Part shown: positions 1-6,911 of the stretch, one piece after another
Layout: each line of letters begins with the position of its first letter
Numbering within the stretch: position 1 is the stretch's first letter
Assembly (NCBI GenBank): GCA_900314345.1
Contig: OMUX01000205.1
Span: forward strand, 1 to 9,481
Length of the DNA: 9,481 nucleotides
Source: an uncultured Erysipelotrichaceae bacterium
GTDB taxonomy: Bacteria; Bacillota_I; Bacilli_A; Erysipelotrichales; Erysipelotrichaceae
Direction: 5' to 3'
Program-made: the position numbers and the translations under genes
The notes under the pieces: generated by a model
What the model was told of the DNA's origin: nothing
Databases searched by the model: none
What the model saw: only the letters and a program-made list of their open reading frames with translations

Positions 1-49
1 CAGATTCCAGCAGTCCCGTTTATGGTACTCCGTTCACCATTTCGCATAC

Positions 50-763
50 ATGGCCAATATCAAAAGCGCGGCACTGAAGGCTGCCTTCCCGCATACCATA
101 CCTGTTATGACCGGGTATCTCTTTCTGGGAATGACCTATGGCATCCTGATGAGCACATCGGGATTCTCCTTTGTCTATCCCATGATTACCAGTCTTCTCA
201 TCTATACCGGTTCCATGGAGTTTCTGATGGTGAGCATCCTGGCTTCCTCCTTCAATCCGGCTTCCGCCTTTGCCACAGCCATTATGGTCGGGGCAAGGCA
301 TATCTTCTACGGCATCTCCATGCTGGAAAAGTACCGGGATACGGGAAAAAAGAAGTTCTATCTGATCTATACGACCAGTGATGAAACATTTGCCGTCAAC
401 TATTCAGCAGAGATCCCTGCAGGCATCGACAAGGGCTGGTTCTATTTCTGGGTGTCATTCCTGGATCAGATGTACTGGTTTGCCGGCGCCACCATCGGCG
501 GTATTCTTGGCGGACTGATCACCTTCAATACCAAGGGACTGGATTTTGTCATGACCGCCATGTTCATCGTCATTCTCATGGACCAATGGTGCAGGGACGG
601 CACAGCCCTGAATACAGTCTTCAGGGATCACGTCAGTGAGCTCATCGGCATCCTTGGGTCCATCCTGTGTCTTGTGCTGTTCGGGCCGGACCGGTTTATC
701 ATCCCGACGATGATCGTGATTCTTTGTGCCCTTGCCTTCATGAAACGGAGGAAAATGAAATGA
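50..763 (+). CDS. azlC: AzlC-family branched-chain amino acid exporter, large subunit
   Basis: Integral membrane protein of 237 residues, the usual AzlC length. The family pairs with AzlD to export branched-chain amino acids and analogues across the cytoplasmic membrane. Seen here: an N-terminal AAFPHTIPV segment, successive hydrophobic stretches, the family's GARHIFYG motif near residue 81, a short charged loop (about residues 94-103, RDTGKKKFY), and a basic C-terminus (KRRKMK). The last bases overlap the azlD start (ATGA at 760-763), so translation is coupled. The start is uncertain: the ATG at 50 has no Shine-Dalgarno sequence, and the same frame is open back to the window edge with no ATG, GTG or TTG. 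Either 50 is a weakly initiated start or the true start lies outside the window. The exported substrate is inferred from the family and was not read from the sequence. Confidence 0.88.
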   Translation: MANIKSAALKAAFPHTIPVMTGYLFLGMTYGILMSTSGFSFVYPMITSLLIYTGSMEFLMVSILASSFNPASAFATAIMVGARHIFYGISMLEKYRDTGKKKFYLIYTTSDETFAVNYSAEIPAGIDKGWFYFWVSFLDQMYWFAGATIGGILGGLITFNTKGLDFVMTAMFIVILMDQWCRDGTALNTVFRDHVSELIGILGSILCLVLFGPDRFIIPTMIVILCALAFMKRRKMK

Positions 764-1089
764 CACTGACACAGCAGATCATAACGATTGCCGTTGTTGT
801 TGCGGCAACAGTCTTCACCCGTTTCATCCCCTATATTGCATTTCCGGAAGGAAAGAGGATTCCCGACTTCGTGCACTACCTTGGAAAGTACCTGGCACCT
901 GCAGTCTTCGGCATGCTGGTGGTGTACTGCTTCAAGAATGTTTCCTTTACATCAGGCAGCCATGGCATCCCGGAGCTGCTTGCCGGGGCTGCGGTAGTGA
1001 TCCTGTATCTCTGGAAGCGGAACATGATCCTGCCGATAGCCGGAGGCACAATCCTGTACATGATCCTTGTGCAGACAGTTTTCCGTTAA
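760..1089 (+). CDS. azlD: AzlD-family branched-chain amino acid exporter, small subunit
   Basis: Small hydrophobic membrane protein of 109 residues, typical for AzlD, the obligate partner of AzlC. The start at 760 is chosen because its ATG overlaps the azlC stop (ATGA) and a strong GGAGG lies at 747-751 with 8-nt spacing. An upstream ATG in the same frame at 667 would add 31 polar residues antisense to nothing known and inside azlC, and is rejected. Visible family features are the TRFIPYIAF segment near residue 22, the [17 protein letters not shown] helix in the middle, and two further hydrophobic helices, the last near the C-terminus. It is the last gene of the operon, and a hairpin terminator follows within 15 bases. 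Confidence 0.9.
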   Translation: MTLTQQIITIAVVVAATVFTRFIPYIAFPEGKRIPDFVHYLGKYLAPAVFGMLVVYCFKNVSFTSGSHGIPELLAGAAVVILYLWKRNMILPIAGGTILYMILVQTVFR

Positions 1090-1103
1090 TGTATTGTTTC
1101 ATT

Positions 1104-1134
1104 GGCATCAGGCACTTCTGTCAGATGCCTTTTT
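1104..1134 (+). terminator. Rho-independent terminator of azlCD
   Basis: GGCATC at 1104-1109 pairs with GATGCC at 1124-1129. After one A-A mismatch the stem continues (GGCA with TGTC, including one G-U pair) to a CTTC tetraloop. A TTTTT run at 1130-1134 follows, then more pyrimidines. It sits 15 nt after the azlD stop. Confidence 0.85.
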
Positions 1135-1167
1135 CTTTCCCGCGGGATTCAGAACACACACATCTGA

Positions 1168-1181
1168 AATTTCATGAAATT
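1168..1181. promoter_or_regulatory. 14-bp perfect palindrome, possible operator
   Basis: AATTTCATGAAATT is a perfect inverted repeat in the 159-bp gap between azlD and the Rpn-like operon, about 70 bp upstream of the first start codon. A weak promoter could lie just downstream (TTGTCT at 1204-1209 and TATGTC at 1226-1231, 16 bp apart), so a repressor or activator site is possible. No regulator family is recognised, and a palindrome of this length in AT-rich intergenic DNA can arise by chance. Confidence 0.25.
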
Positions 1182-1248
1182 CCTCGCAGAAAAAGCGGGG
1201 GATTTGTCTTCTTTCAGGCAATAAGTATGTCAGAAAGAGGAAAATGGA

Positions 1249-1713
1249 ATGAACAAGAACACAGAAAGACCAGATATTCAGAACAGAGACGTCTTTGCAC
1301 AGGTCTTCCACAAGCTGGAATTTGCCAGAGAACTGATTGAAGCATTCACGGGAAACAAGCTGGTGGATCCGGAGGTCCTGGAAACAGAAGAAACCGGTTA
1401 TGAGACTCTGGAAAACCCGGATGCCTTCGATGTCTATGTCAGGGACGGAAACGATCTCTATGGCGTAAGGATGCAGTCAGAACTCTGCGATACGGTGATT
1501 CTGAAGGTGAAGGATGACATTGACATGCTGTATGAAGCCGGACCATCAGAGTGCGGCGGAGAGGCATGGGCAATCTACTTCTGCACGGAAGATCCGTTCG
1601 GACATGGCGATGTGATCTACAATCTCACCCCCGGCATACCAGATGGAAATGATGTCGTTTTCAATGAACATGAACACATCAAGGTTGTCAATCTTGCAAG
1701 TACGAAGATCTGA
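1249..1713 (+). CDS. Small Rpn/PD-(D/E)XK-like protein, copy 1, catalytic Glu lost
   Basis: A 154-residue soluble protein that resembles the core of the Rpn / 'PD-(D/E)XK nuclease family transposase' group, which is usually about 250-300 residues. Seen: an N-terminal DVFAQVF segment (residues 14-20), a PDAFDVYVRDG strand with the expected acidic residue D61, a second strand ending RMQ (74-76), and a late block IYFCTEDPFGHGD (109-121) that matches the family's ICTFDPFG-type motif. In active members the second strand carries E-x-Q or E-x-K. Here the Glu is R74, so nuclease activity is unlikely. The protein stops shortly after the conserved core, so the usual C-terminal half is missing. AGAGG at 1236-1240 supports the start. 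A paralogue follows 13 nt downstream. The assignment rests on motif resemblance, and its role is unknown; options include a domesticated remnant, a regulator, or a non-catalytic DNA-binding fold. Confidence 0.6.
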   Translation: MNKNTERPDIQNRDVFAQVFHKLEFARELIEAFTGNKLVDPEVLETEETGYETLENPDAFDVYVRDGNDLYGVRMQSELCDTVILKVKDDIDMLYEAGPSECGGEAWAIYFCTEDPFGHGDVIYNLTPGIPDGNDVVFNEHEHIKVVNLASTKI

Positions 1714-1726
1714 AAGGATGGAAAAC

Positions 1727-2170
1727 ATGAAAACAGACAGAACGAATCCGTTCGTGCAGCACAGGGAAAAGTTCGCAGAGGTTCTCCGACATCAGGATCT
1801 CGTAGGACCTTTCATCGAGGAAGTCAGCCGCAGCACTCTCAGAAATCCGCGGATTCTGAACGCAGAGGAAACGGGCTATGCATTTACAAGAGAACACCCG
1901 GATGCCTTTGATGCCTATGCCAGGGACGGGAAGATCCTTTACTGTCTTAAGCTTCAGGTCGATCATTTTGAGGACCTTGCACGGAAAGCAGAGGAGACAG
2001 CGGCAGCGCTTTATGCCGAAAAGAAAGATGAATACATCTGCACGATCTACCTGTGCATGGAAGAACCCGCTGATGCGGCTGAGGCGGAATGCATTGCGGC
2101 GGGGCAGGATGACTTGTACAAGGCACATACCAAAGTGATTTTCTTTGTCCTGGAGAAACCCTGGAGTTGA
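1727..2170 (+). CDS. Small Rpn/PD-(D/E)XK-like protein, copy 2, catalytic Glu lost
   Basis: A 147-residue paralogue of the preceding gene, from the same transcript (13-nt gap). Shared landmarks are EETGY (residues 47-51), PDAFDAYARDG with D62, and a second strand ending KLQ (75-77) where an active enzyme would have E-x-Q. The late strand IYLCMEEP is kept, but the DPFG block of copy 1 is replaced by an alanine- and acid-rich stretch. The middle is a helical region rich in Ala, Glu and Lys. The start at 1727 is preferred because AGGATGG lies 6-8 nt upstream; an in-frame ATG at 1718 lacks a well-placed site. A terminator follows 12 nt after the stop. It is more diverged from the family than copy 1 and probably not a nuclease. 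Function unknown. Confidence 0.55.
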   Translation: MKTDRTNPFVQHREKFAEVLRHQDLVGPFIEEVSRSTLRNPRILNAEETGYAFTREHPDAFDAYARDGKILYCLKLQVDHFEDLARKAEETAAALYAEKKDEYICTIYLCMEEPADAAEAECIAAGQDDLYKAHTKVIFFVLEKPWS

Positions 2171-2182
2171 TCCCTGAGAATG

Positions 2183-2210
2183 GCTGGTTCTGAACAGGAA
2201 TCAGCTTTTT
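2183..2210 (+). terminator. Rho-independent terminator of the Rpn-like operon
   Basis: GCTGGTTC (2183-2190) pairs with GAATCAGC (2198-2205) in an 8-bp stem with one G-U pair and a 7-nt loop. TTTTT at 2206-2210 follows. It lies 12 nt past the stop of copy 2 and upstream of the peptidase ribosome-binding site, so the two transcription units are separate. Confidence 0.85.
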
Positions 2211-2237
2211 CCTTTGACTTTGTGTGTATCATAGGAC

Positions 2238-2244
2238 AAAGGAG
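2238..2244 (+). promoter_or_regulatory. Ribosome-binding site that fixes the M20 peptidase start
   Basis: AAAGGAG lies 10 nt before the ATG at 2255. A further in-frame ATG at 2180 would place the first codons inside the terminator hairpin and has no such site, so 2255 is the start. A TATCAT -10-like hexamer sits at 2227-2232, without a clear -35. Confidence 0.7.
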
Positions 2245-2254
2245 ATTTCAGCAT

Positions 2255-3595
2255 ATGGACTTCAGGGCATACTGGAATGCACACCAGGAGGAATTCCGTG
2301 ATCTGATCCGGATTCCTTCCGTCTTTGATGAAACAAGCGTCTGTGAAGAAACACCGTATGGAACGCAGGTGGATAATGCACTGCAGTTCATGAAGCAGAA
2401 GTGTGAACAGGCAGGGTTTGATACAAAGGTCTGGAACCATGATGTGCTGACTGCCTCCATCGGCACAGGAACAAGGATTGACATCGTATCGCATCTTGAT
2501 GTCGTGCCGCCGGGAAGCGGATGGCATACGGATCCCTTTGATCCGCAGATCAGGGACGGGTGGATTTACGGCCGTGGAAGCCAGGATATGAAGAGCGGTG
2601 CCTGGCTGGTCTTCCTTGCCTTGTGCATCCTGCAGGAAGAAGGTATTCCGCTTCACCATGAATACCGTCTTGTCTACGGCAGCGATGAAGAACGCACCAT
2701 GGAACCGATGCGGGAATATGTCAGGGATGCCGGTTATCCAGAGTTCTCCTTTACACCGGATGGCTGCTTCCCGCTGGTGATCGGGGAAAAGGGTGCCTTG
2801 ACATGGCATGTGGAAATGAAAGCTCACCCGGGAAATATTCTTGATCTGAAAGGCGGCAGCCAGGAGAATGTGATCCCCGAGGATGCGGAATGCCTGGTAA
2901 AAGGTACGGATGAAGAAACAGTCCGGAACTATATGCATGAACACGGCATGAACGGAACCGCAGTCATGGAAGGCAGTGCCGTGCACATTCGTGTGAAGGG
3001 GAAGAGCGGACATGCCTCTGATCCGGATGCCGGGCATAATGCCATCATTGACCTGCTTGCCATCCTGAAGGATGTGCTGAAAAACGAGGATGCAGGAAAG
3101 CTGTTTGATGCATTCCATGATCCCTATGGCTATGGCATGCATATGGACTGTGAGAAGAAACCGCTGGGAAAGCTGACCATCAATCTTGGAACTCTGGAGC
3201 TAAGGGATGGAAAATGGATCATGGAGTGTGATTGCCGGTATCCCGACTGCATCGATGCGGAAACACTGACAGACCGGCTTCAGGCTGTCTTTCCCGCTGC
3301 AGACATCACGCTTCCCTTCTGCACGGAACCTACATTGATTGAAGAGGATGATCCATGGCTGAAGCCGTTTGAAGAAGCATATGAGGAATGTGTGCACAAG
3401 CCATGCCGGCACCTTGTCTCCGGCGGCGTGAGCTATACGAAGATCATGAAGCGCTGTGTGAATTTCGGCGCCATGCCTGAAGCATGCGAAAGCCTGGCAC
3501 ACCAGGCAGACGAGAAGGTCTGCATCGACTGGTGCATCCAGGCTCTGGAAATCTATGTGAAGCTTCTTGGAAAAATGAATCAGATGAGCTGCTGA
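2255..3595 (+). CDS. M20-family metallopeptidase, Sapep/PepV-type dipeptidase
   Basis: Cytoplasmic zinc-dependent dipeptidase of 446 residues, the normal size for the Sapep/PepV branch of peptidase family M20. It probably cleaves dipeptides or short peptides to recycle amino acids. Seen: the zinc motif SHLDVVPPG with H80 and D82, the bridging aspartate in [10 protein letters not shown] (D111), the general base and metal acid pair SDEE (E145 and E146), a central lid/dimerisation insert (about residues 180-320) with the GHASDPD segment, and the C-terminal ligand in SLAHQADE (H416). All catalytic residues are therefore present. There is no signal peptide or membrane segment. The gene has its own ribosome-binding site and follows a terminator, so it is probably monocistronic. 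Its stop lies inside the convergent HD gene (16-nt overlap). The exact substrate cannot be read from sequence; carnosinase-like or broad dipeptidase activity are the main options. Confidence 0.88.
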   Translation: MDFRAYWNAHQEEFRDLIRIPSVFDETSVCEETPYGTQVDNALQFMKQKCEQAGFDTKVWNHDVLTASIGTGTRIDIVSHLDVVPPGSGWHTDPFDPQIRDGWIYGRGSQDMKSGAWLVFLALCILQEEGIPLHHEYRLVYGSDEERTMEPMREYVRDAGYPEFSFTPDGCFPLVIGEKGALTWHVEMKAHPGNILDLKGGSQENVIPEDAECLVKGTDEETVRNYMHEHGMNGTAVMEGSAVHIRVKGKSGHASDPDAGHNAIIDLLAILKDVLKNEDAGKLFDAFHDPYGYGMHMDCEKKPLGKLTINLGTLELRDGKWIMECDCRYPDCIDAETLTDRLQAVFPAADITLPFCTEPTLIEEDDPWLKPFEEAYEECVHKPCRHLVSGGVSYTKIMKRCVNFGAMPEACESLAHQADEKVCIDWCIQALEIYVKLLGKMNQMSC

Positions 3596-4263
3596 TCGTT
3601 GATGATCAGATGGAAGTGCAGCTTCAGGAACTCCGCTGCCCGCTTGCACAAAAGCATCCGGTTCATGAAGATCTCGAAGTATTCGCCGATCTCTGCATAG
3701 TGGGTATCCAGCATGAGGTTCAGGCTGACTTCCGTGTGTTCTTCATTGATGACAAGCGAGGAATCCGTGACAGACCAGTTGACTCTGTCATGGATGTCGA
3801 ACTTTGCCTTGTCCGGTTCCTGAACCCTGCTTCTTCTGACATCGGACTTGTCCGCAAGGATCAAAGCGGCGCTGATTGTGCTCACCGGAACCCCGGTTCC
3901 TTCATCATGGTTGCCGATGGCACAGATGATCGGCGCAATGTCCTTTGCGGGCACCTGCATGCGGTTGAGGATCTGGAAGGCCATCATGGCCCCGGTCAGG
4001 GAATGATCCGTGCGGTTGACGATATTGCCGATATCATGCAGGATGGCGGCAGTCAGTGCCAGATCCACGGTATGATCATCCACCCCGAGGGTTGTGAGAA
4101 TCTGCCAGGTTCTTTCACTGACAACACCGACATGGGCAAAGCTGTGCTCTGTGTAATGCAGGGCCTTCATGGAATTGTTCTGTTCGTTGATATATGCAGC
4201 GACATCCGGATCATGCTTCACCATGGCATACAGGGGATAGCGCTGCAGTTCGTTTGCATTCAT
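3580..4263 (-). CDS. HD-domain phosphohydrolase with H-HD-H-H-D metal pattern
   Basis: A 227-residue soluble protein. HD hydrolases use metal-bound His and Asp residues to cleave phosphate esters of nucleotides or signalling nucleotides. Seen: H44 ([10 protein letters not shown]), the signature H76-D77 (ILHDIGN), H87 in HSLTG, spaced like the HPxxG motif of HD-GYP proteins, H119 in GNHDEGTG, and the closing D138 (LILADKSD). Together these give an H-HD-H-H-D set compatible with a two-metal site. The last 80 residues are a mixed alpha/beta tail with no motif I recognise. GGAGG (plus-strand CCTCC, 4271-4275) lies 7 nt before the start codon and fixes it. The gene is divergent from the deaminase-SLOG gene and convergent with the peptidase. 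Substrate unknown: a nucleotide, ppGpp-like or cyclic dinucleotide phosphodiesterase are all possible, and the link to the neighbour is inference only. Confidence 0.85.
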   Translation of the reverse strand: MNANELQRYPLYAMVKHDPDVAAYINEQNNSMKALHYTEHSFAHVGVVSERTWQILTTLGVDDHTVDLALTAAILHDIGNIVNRTDHSLTGAMMAFQILNRMQVPAKDIAPIICAIGNHDEGTGVPVSTISAALILADKSDVRRSRVQEPDKAKFDIHDRVNWSVTDSSLVINEEHTEVSLNLMLDTHYAEIGEYFEIFMNRMLLCKRAAEFLKLHFHLIINDQQLI

Positions 4264-4381
4264 TCTTCTGCCTCCATGGCTATTCTAATGGAAAGAAAAA
4301 GGAATGAGTGGGCGAGAAGAAAACTTTACATACATTTTAGACAACGGTGCAGGTACACTGAATACAAAGGGGTGAGGGGAC
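4264..4381. promoter_or_regulatory. Divergent intergenic region between HD and deaminase-SLOG genes
   Basis: A 118-bp gap that must carry promoters for both directions. On the plus strand, TAGACA (4338-4343) and TTTACA (4325-4330) resemble -35 boxes and TACACT (4354-4359) a -10 box, but none pair at 16-18 bp. AAAGGGG at 4366-4372 serves the rightward gene. On the minus strand a TAGAAT -10-like hexamer lies about 20 nt before the HD start, with no good -35. No clear operator palindrome is visible. Confidence 0.4.
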
Positions 4382-6856
4382 ATGGCATATTCCGGAAGGT
4401 TCTACCTGGACAAGGAGAAGGATATCATCGTTGATCTGTACATGGACAAGGAAGGACAGCTTTCCTATGTTCTCAGGACGCCGAACCATCAGACAGGAAA
4501 CCTGATCACGAACCTTGCACACATCTGTGATCTCCCGCTTTCCTATGACCATGACGGGATGAAGATCATCCAGGGTGTGGTTCCCTGCTATATTGACGGC
4601 GACAACCGCGAAGTCTATATCTTCCGTCTCAGGGATACCAAGGTGGCAAACATCTTTCCCGATGGAAGGGTGGAACGCAAGGCAAGCATTCCGGCCATTG
4701 CCAAGACCCTGATGAGCCAGACCAAGGACTACCACCTCGATTTTGCCAAGACCGTGGTCAAGACGTATGTCCTGCGCTCCTGCAAGTTCAGAACGGACCT
4801 GCACACCCACATGAATGCAAACCTTGCACCGGATGTGCTGATTGCCCTGGGCATTGCCCATCAGATCCGCTATCCCCTGTACTACATCAAGAAGCTGGAG
4901 CTGCGCCTGAACAGCTTCCAGGTGGAAATGCTCAGAAACCAGAGAAGGCAGGCGGAAGCACAGTTCAGGGACTGCGGACTGCAAGGCAAGTATCTTGACC
5001 GCAGGATCGATGACAACACATTCATCAACTTTGCCGATCTGATTCTCAACAACCTGGACAACGCGGCATGGAACATCCCGAGGATCCGGGCAAGCCTTGC
5101 CGTGATGAAGGACGGGCAGGCCGTGTTCACGGATCTTGAGAAGGTATATCTTTACCGCTATGTCTTCACCAAAGCACTTCCTGCGTCCTACCGGGTCAGT
5201 CTGCGGCACTGTGATGCTGTTCCGGATGAGGATATCGTTCGTTATCTTTCACAGATGCAGGAAGACCGCAGGAATCCGGATTATCACAACAACACGCTGT
5301 TCCAGGATCTGCTGCTCTGGACAGCCCGTACCTATCAGTCCCATGGCATTGACTATGTGGAGATTTCCGATACCACGCTGGTCAAGAAGAACGGGGCTGC
5401 ATCCATGCTGCAGCAGGTGCATGATGTCATGCCTGCCGTCACAAGGGAAACCGGTGTGACGATCCGCTTCCTTGCAGCACTCAGAAGAATTGCCCTGACC
5501 ATCGTCAAGGACCAGGTATCCCCGGCCGACTACCTGAAGGAAAACCTGGAAGTGCTGCGTGCTGTTTCCGTGGATCCCTATGTTGCAGGTTCGGATATTG
5601 TGGGCGAAGAGATCAATGACATTCTCGATCTGCGGCCTTTGATCCATGAGATCGTCAGGGCTGCGGCTATGGATCCGGATTTTACTGTACGCATCCATGC
5701 CGGTGAGAATGATTCCCTGCCGGACAATGTTGCCAATTCCATCCGCTGTGTCAGGGAAGCTCTGGCGCCTGGCCAGAAAATGCCGCATGTACGGCTTGGA
5801 CACGGACTGTATACGGCCAATCTTTCCTCTGCCAAGGGAAAGCAGCTCCTGCAGGATCTGAAGGATACAAATACGGTGCTTGAATTCCAGATCACCTCCA
5901 ATGTCCGGCTGAACAACCTTTCTGACCTTTCCAGGCATCCGCTGCGGCAGTATCTGAAAAACGGCATCCTGTGTGTGCAGGGAACTGACGGCGGTGCATT
6001 GTACGGAACGGATTCCGTGGATGAAGAGCTGTGCCTGGAAAAGATGCTGGATCTTTCACAGAAAGAGCTGGAAGCCATGTGTCATGCCGAAGCAACGGTC
6101 CGCCAAAACGGCCTTGCGGCTTTTGCACGCAAGCAGAAACAGGAACAGGCTATGATCGGAACAGCCTCTGTACAGGATTTCATCCAGGAGAGGATCGAGG
6201 CATCCAGAGGCTGCACACAGGATCTGATCCTGGATGAAGGCAGGAAATCCAGTGCGGACTGCCTGCAGGATCTGGTGAAGCTTCTTCCCGAAGGCAAGGT
6301 TCCGGTGGTTATTGCCGGCGGCAGCTTCAACAACGACCGCCATCAGACCCGCATGATTCCGGAAATCTGCGGCCTGCTGGATGAAATGCTGCAGAAGGGT
6401 GATCCGGAAAGGATGTACTTCATCATCGGTTCCCGTTTTGCGGGATATGAACGATATCTGCTGGAACACAATCATGAAAGGTTCGAGATCTACAGCTATG
6501 TGCCTGCCATGGTTTCAGACAAGGATGAAAAGGAAATCCGGAAAGCGGGCGTGCATGTGCGCGTTGCCATAGAGCCAAGCTCCATGGGCCTCTACAAATC
6601 CATCACCCATGAAGTTTTCAAGCGTGTCCGTTCTGTTTTCCTGGCACTGGATGGAAACAGTGCGGCAGCCAACATGATCCAGGAAGCCAAGAACTACAGG
6701 CACAAGAGCACGATCTTCGTCAACGGAAGCTCACGCATCCTGAAGGCCAAGGCACAGTCGCTCAAGGGCTATGCCGTGCTTCTGGAGGATCTTGAGGATC
6801 CTGCGGAAAGCATCCTTGCAGCAGCGGACAAGGCACATATTCTGGACTGTCAGTGA
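4382..6856 (+). CDS. Adenosine deaminase-like amidohydrolase fused to SLOG-like Rossmann domain
   Basis: A large cytoplasmic protein of 824 residues, more than twice a usual adenosine deaminase. Residues 1-138 form an N-terminal region I do not recognise. Residues about 139-590 look like an ADA-type TIM-barrel hydrolase: metal pair H141 and H143 in DLHTHMN, HAGEN with H439 and catalytic E442, RLGHG with H474, TSN at 505-507, and metal D536 in TDGG. The family's TDDP is TDGG here, so the aspartate that contacts the purine is replaced by glycine and the substrate may differ. The long stretch between H143 and H439 (about 295 residues) exceeds that of plain ADA and implies insertions. Residues about 638-820 resemble a SLOG/LOG nucleotide-binding fold: VVIAGGSF (642-649), FIIGSR (680-685), and VFLALDGNSAAANMI (752-766). 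Start: AAAGGGG 9 nt upstream. No signal peptide or membrane segment. The role is unknown; nucleotide signalling, salvage or defence-type deamination are possibilities. Confidence 0.75.
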   Translation: MAYSGRFYLDKEKDIIVDLYMDKEGQLSYVLRTPNHQTGNLITNLAHICDLPLSYDHDGMKIIQGVVPCYIDGDNREVYIFRLRDTKVANIFPDGRVERKASIPAIAKTLMSQTKDYHLDFAKTVVKTYVLRSCKFRTDLHTHMNANLAPDVLIALGIAHQIRYPLYYIKKLELRLNSFQVEMLRNQRRQAEAQFRDCGLQGKYLDRRIDDNTFINFADLILNNLDNAAWNIPRIRASLAVMKDGQAVFTDLEKVYLYRYVFTKALPASYRVSLRHCDAVPDEDIVRYLSQMQEDRRNPDYHNNTLFQDLLLWTARTYQSHGIDYVEISDTTLVKKNGAASMLQQVHDVMPAVTRETGVTIRFLAALRRIALTIVKDQVSPADYLKENLEVLRAVSVDPYVAGSDIVGEEINDILDLRPLIHEIVRAAAMDPDFTVRIHAGENDSLPDNVANSIRCVREALAPGQKMPHVRLGHGLYTANLSSAKGKQLLQDLKDTNTVLEFQITSNVRLNNLSDLSRHPLRQYLKNGILCVQGTDGGALYGTDSVDEELCLEKMLDLSQKELEAMCHAEATVRQNGLAAFARKQKQEQAMIGTASVQDFIQERIEASRGCTQDLILDEGRKSSADCLQDLVKLLPEGKVPVVIAGGSFNNDRHQTRMIPEICGLLDEMLQKGDPERMYFIIGSRFAGYERYLLEHNHERFEIYSYVPAMVSDKDEKEIRKAGVHVRVAIEPSSMGLYKSITHEVFKRVRSVFLALDGNSAAANMIQEAKNYRHKSTIFVNGSSRILKAKAQSLKGYAVLLEDLEDPAESILAAADKAHILDCQ

Positions 6857-6884
6857 ACGGGTGAGAGAATATTCCACCCGTTTT
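6856..6884 (+). terminator. Rho-independent terminator after the deaminase-SLOG gene
   Basis: AACGGGTG (6856-6863) pairs with CACCCGTT (6875-6882) in an 8-bp GC-rich stem, with an 11-nt loop that contains the palindrome GAATATTC. The tail is TTTTCCTTTC from 6881. The hairpin begins at the last base of the stop codon, so it closes the gene directly and separates it from feoAB. Confidence 0.85.
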
Positions 6885-6911
6885 CCTTTCTTCGTGCTAC
6901 TATATCTGAGC

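Noticed and set aside
1139..1200. CCCGCGGG palindrome and a distant GCGGGG that could pair with CCCGC
   Set aside because: The pairing needs a loop of about 50 nt and the palindrome itself is short. There is no riboswitch-like architecture.
2180..2254. A 25-residue N-terminal extension of the M20 peptidase
   Set aside because: The first codons lie in the preceding terminator hairpin, and the better ribosome-binding site serves the ATG at 2255.
2201..3142. A 313-codon minus-strand reading frame inside the M20 peptidase gene
   Set aside because: It is Cys- and His-rich low-information translation opposite a gene with all catalytic motifs, a typical antisense shadow.
3571..3596. A possible terminator for the HD gene (ATCAG/CTGAT stem then a minus-strand T run)
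   Set aside because: The stem is only 5 bp, AT-rich and separated from the T run by three bases, so it is too weak to call.
3484..4434. A 316-codon plus-strand reading frame across the HD gene
   Set aside because: It is antisense to a minus-strand gene with intact HD motifs and a good ribosome-binding site. Its own translation has no recognisable domain and crosses the ends of both neighbouring genes.
4337..5209. A 290-codon minus-strand frame over the start of the deaminase gene
   Set aside because: It is opposite a well-supported gene, runs through its promoter region and shows no motif.
4382..6856. Reading the deaminase-SLOG gene as the RdrB component of a RADAR defence system
   Set aside because: Size and ADA motifs are suggestive, but there is no adjacent AAA+ RdrA partner and the SLOG-like C-terminus is not something I can tie to RdrB from sequence alone.
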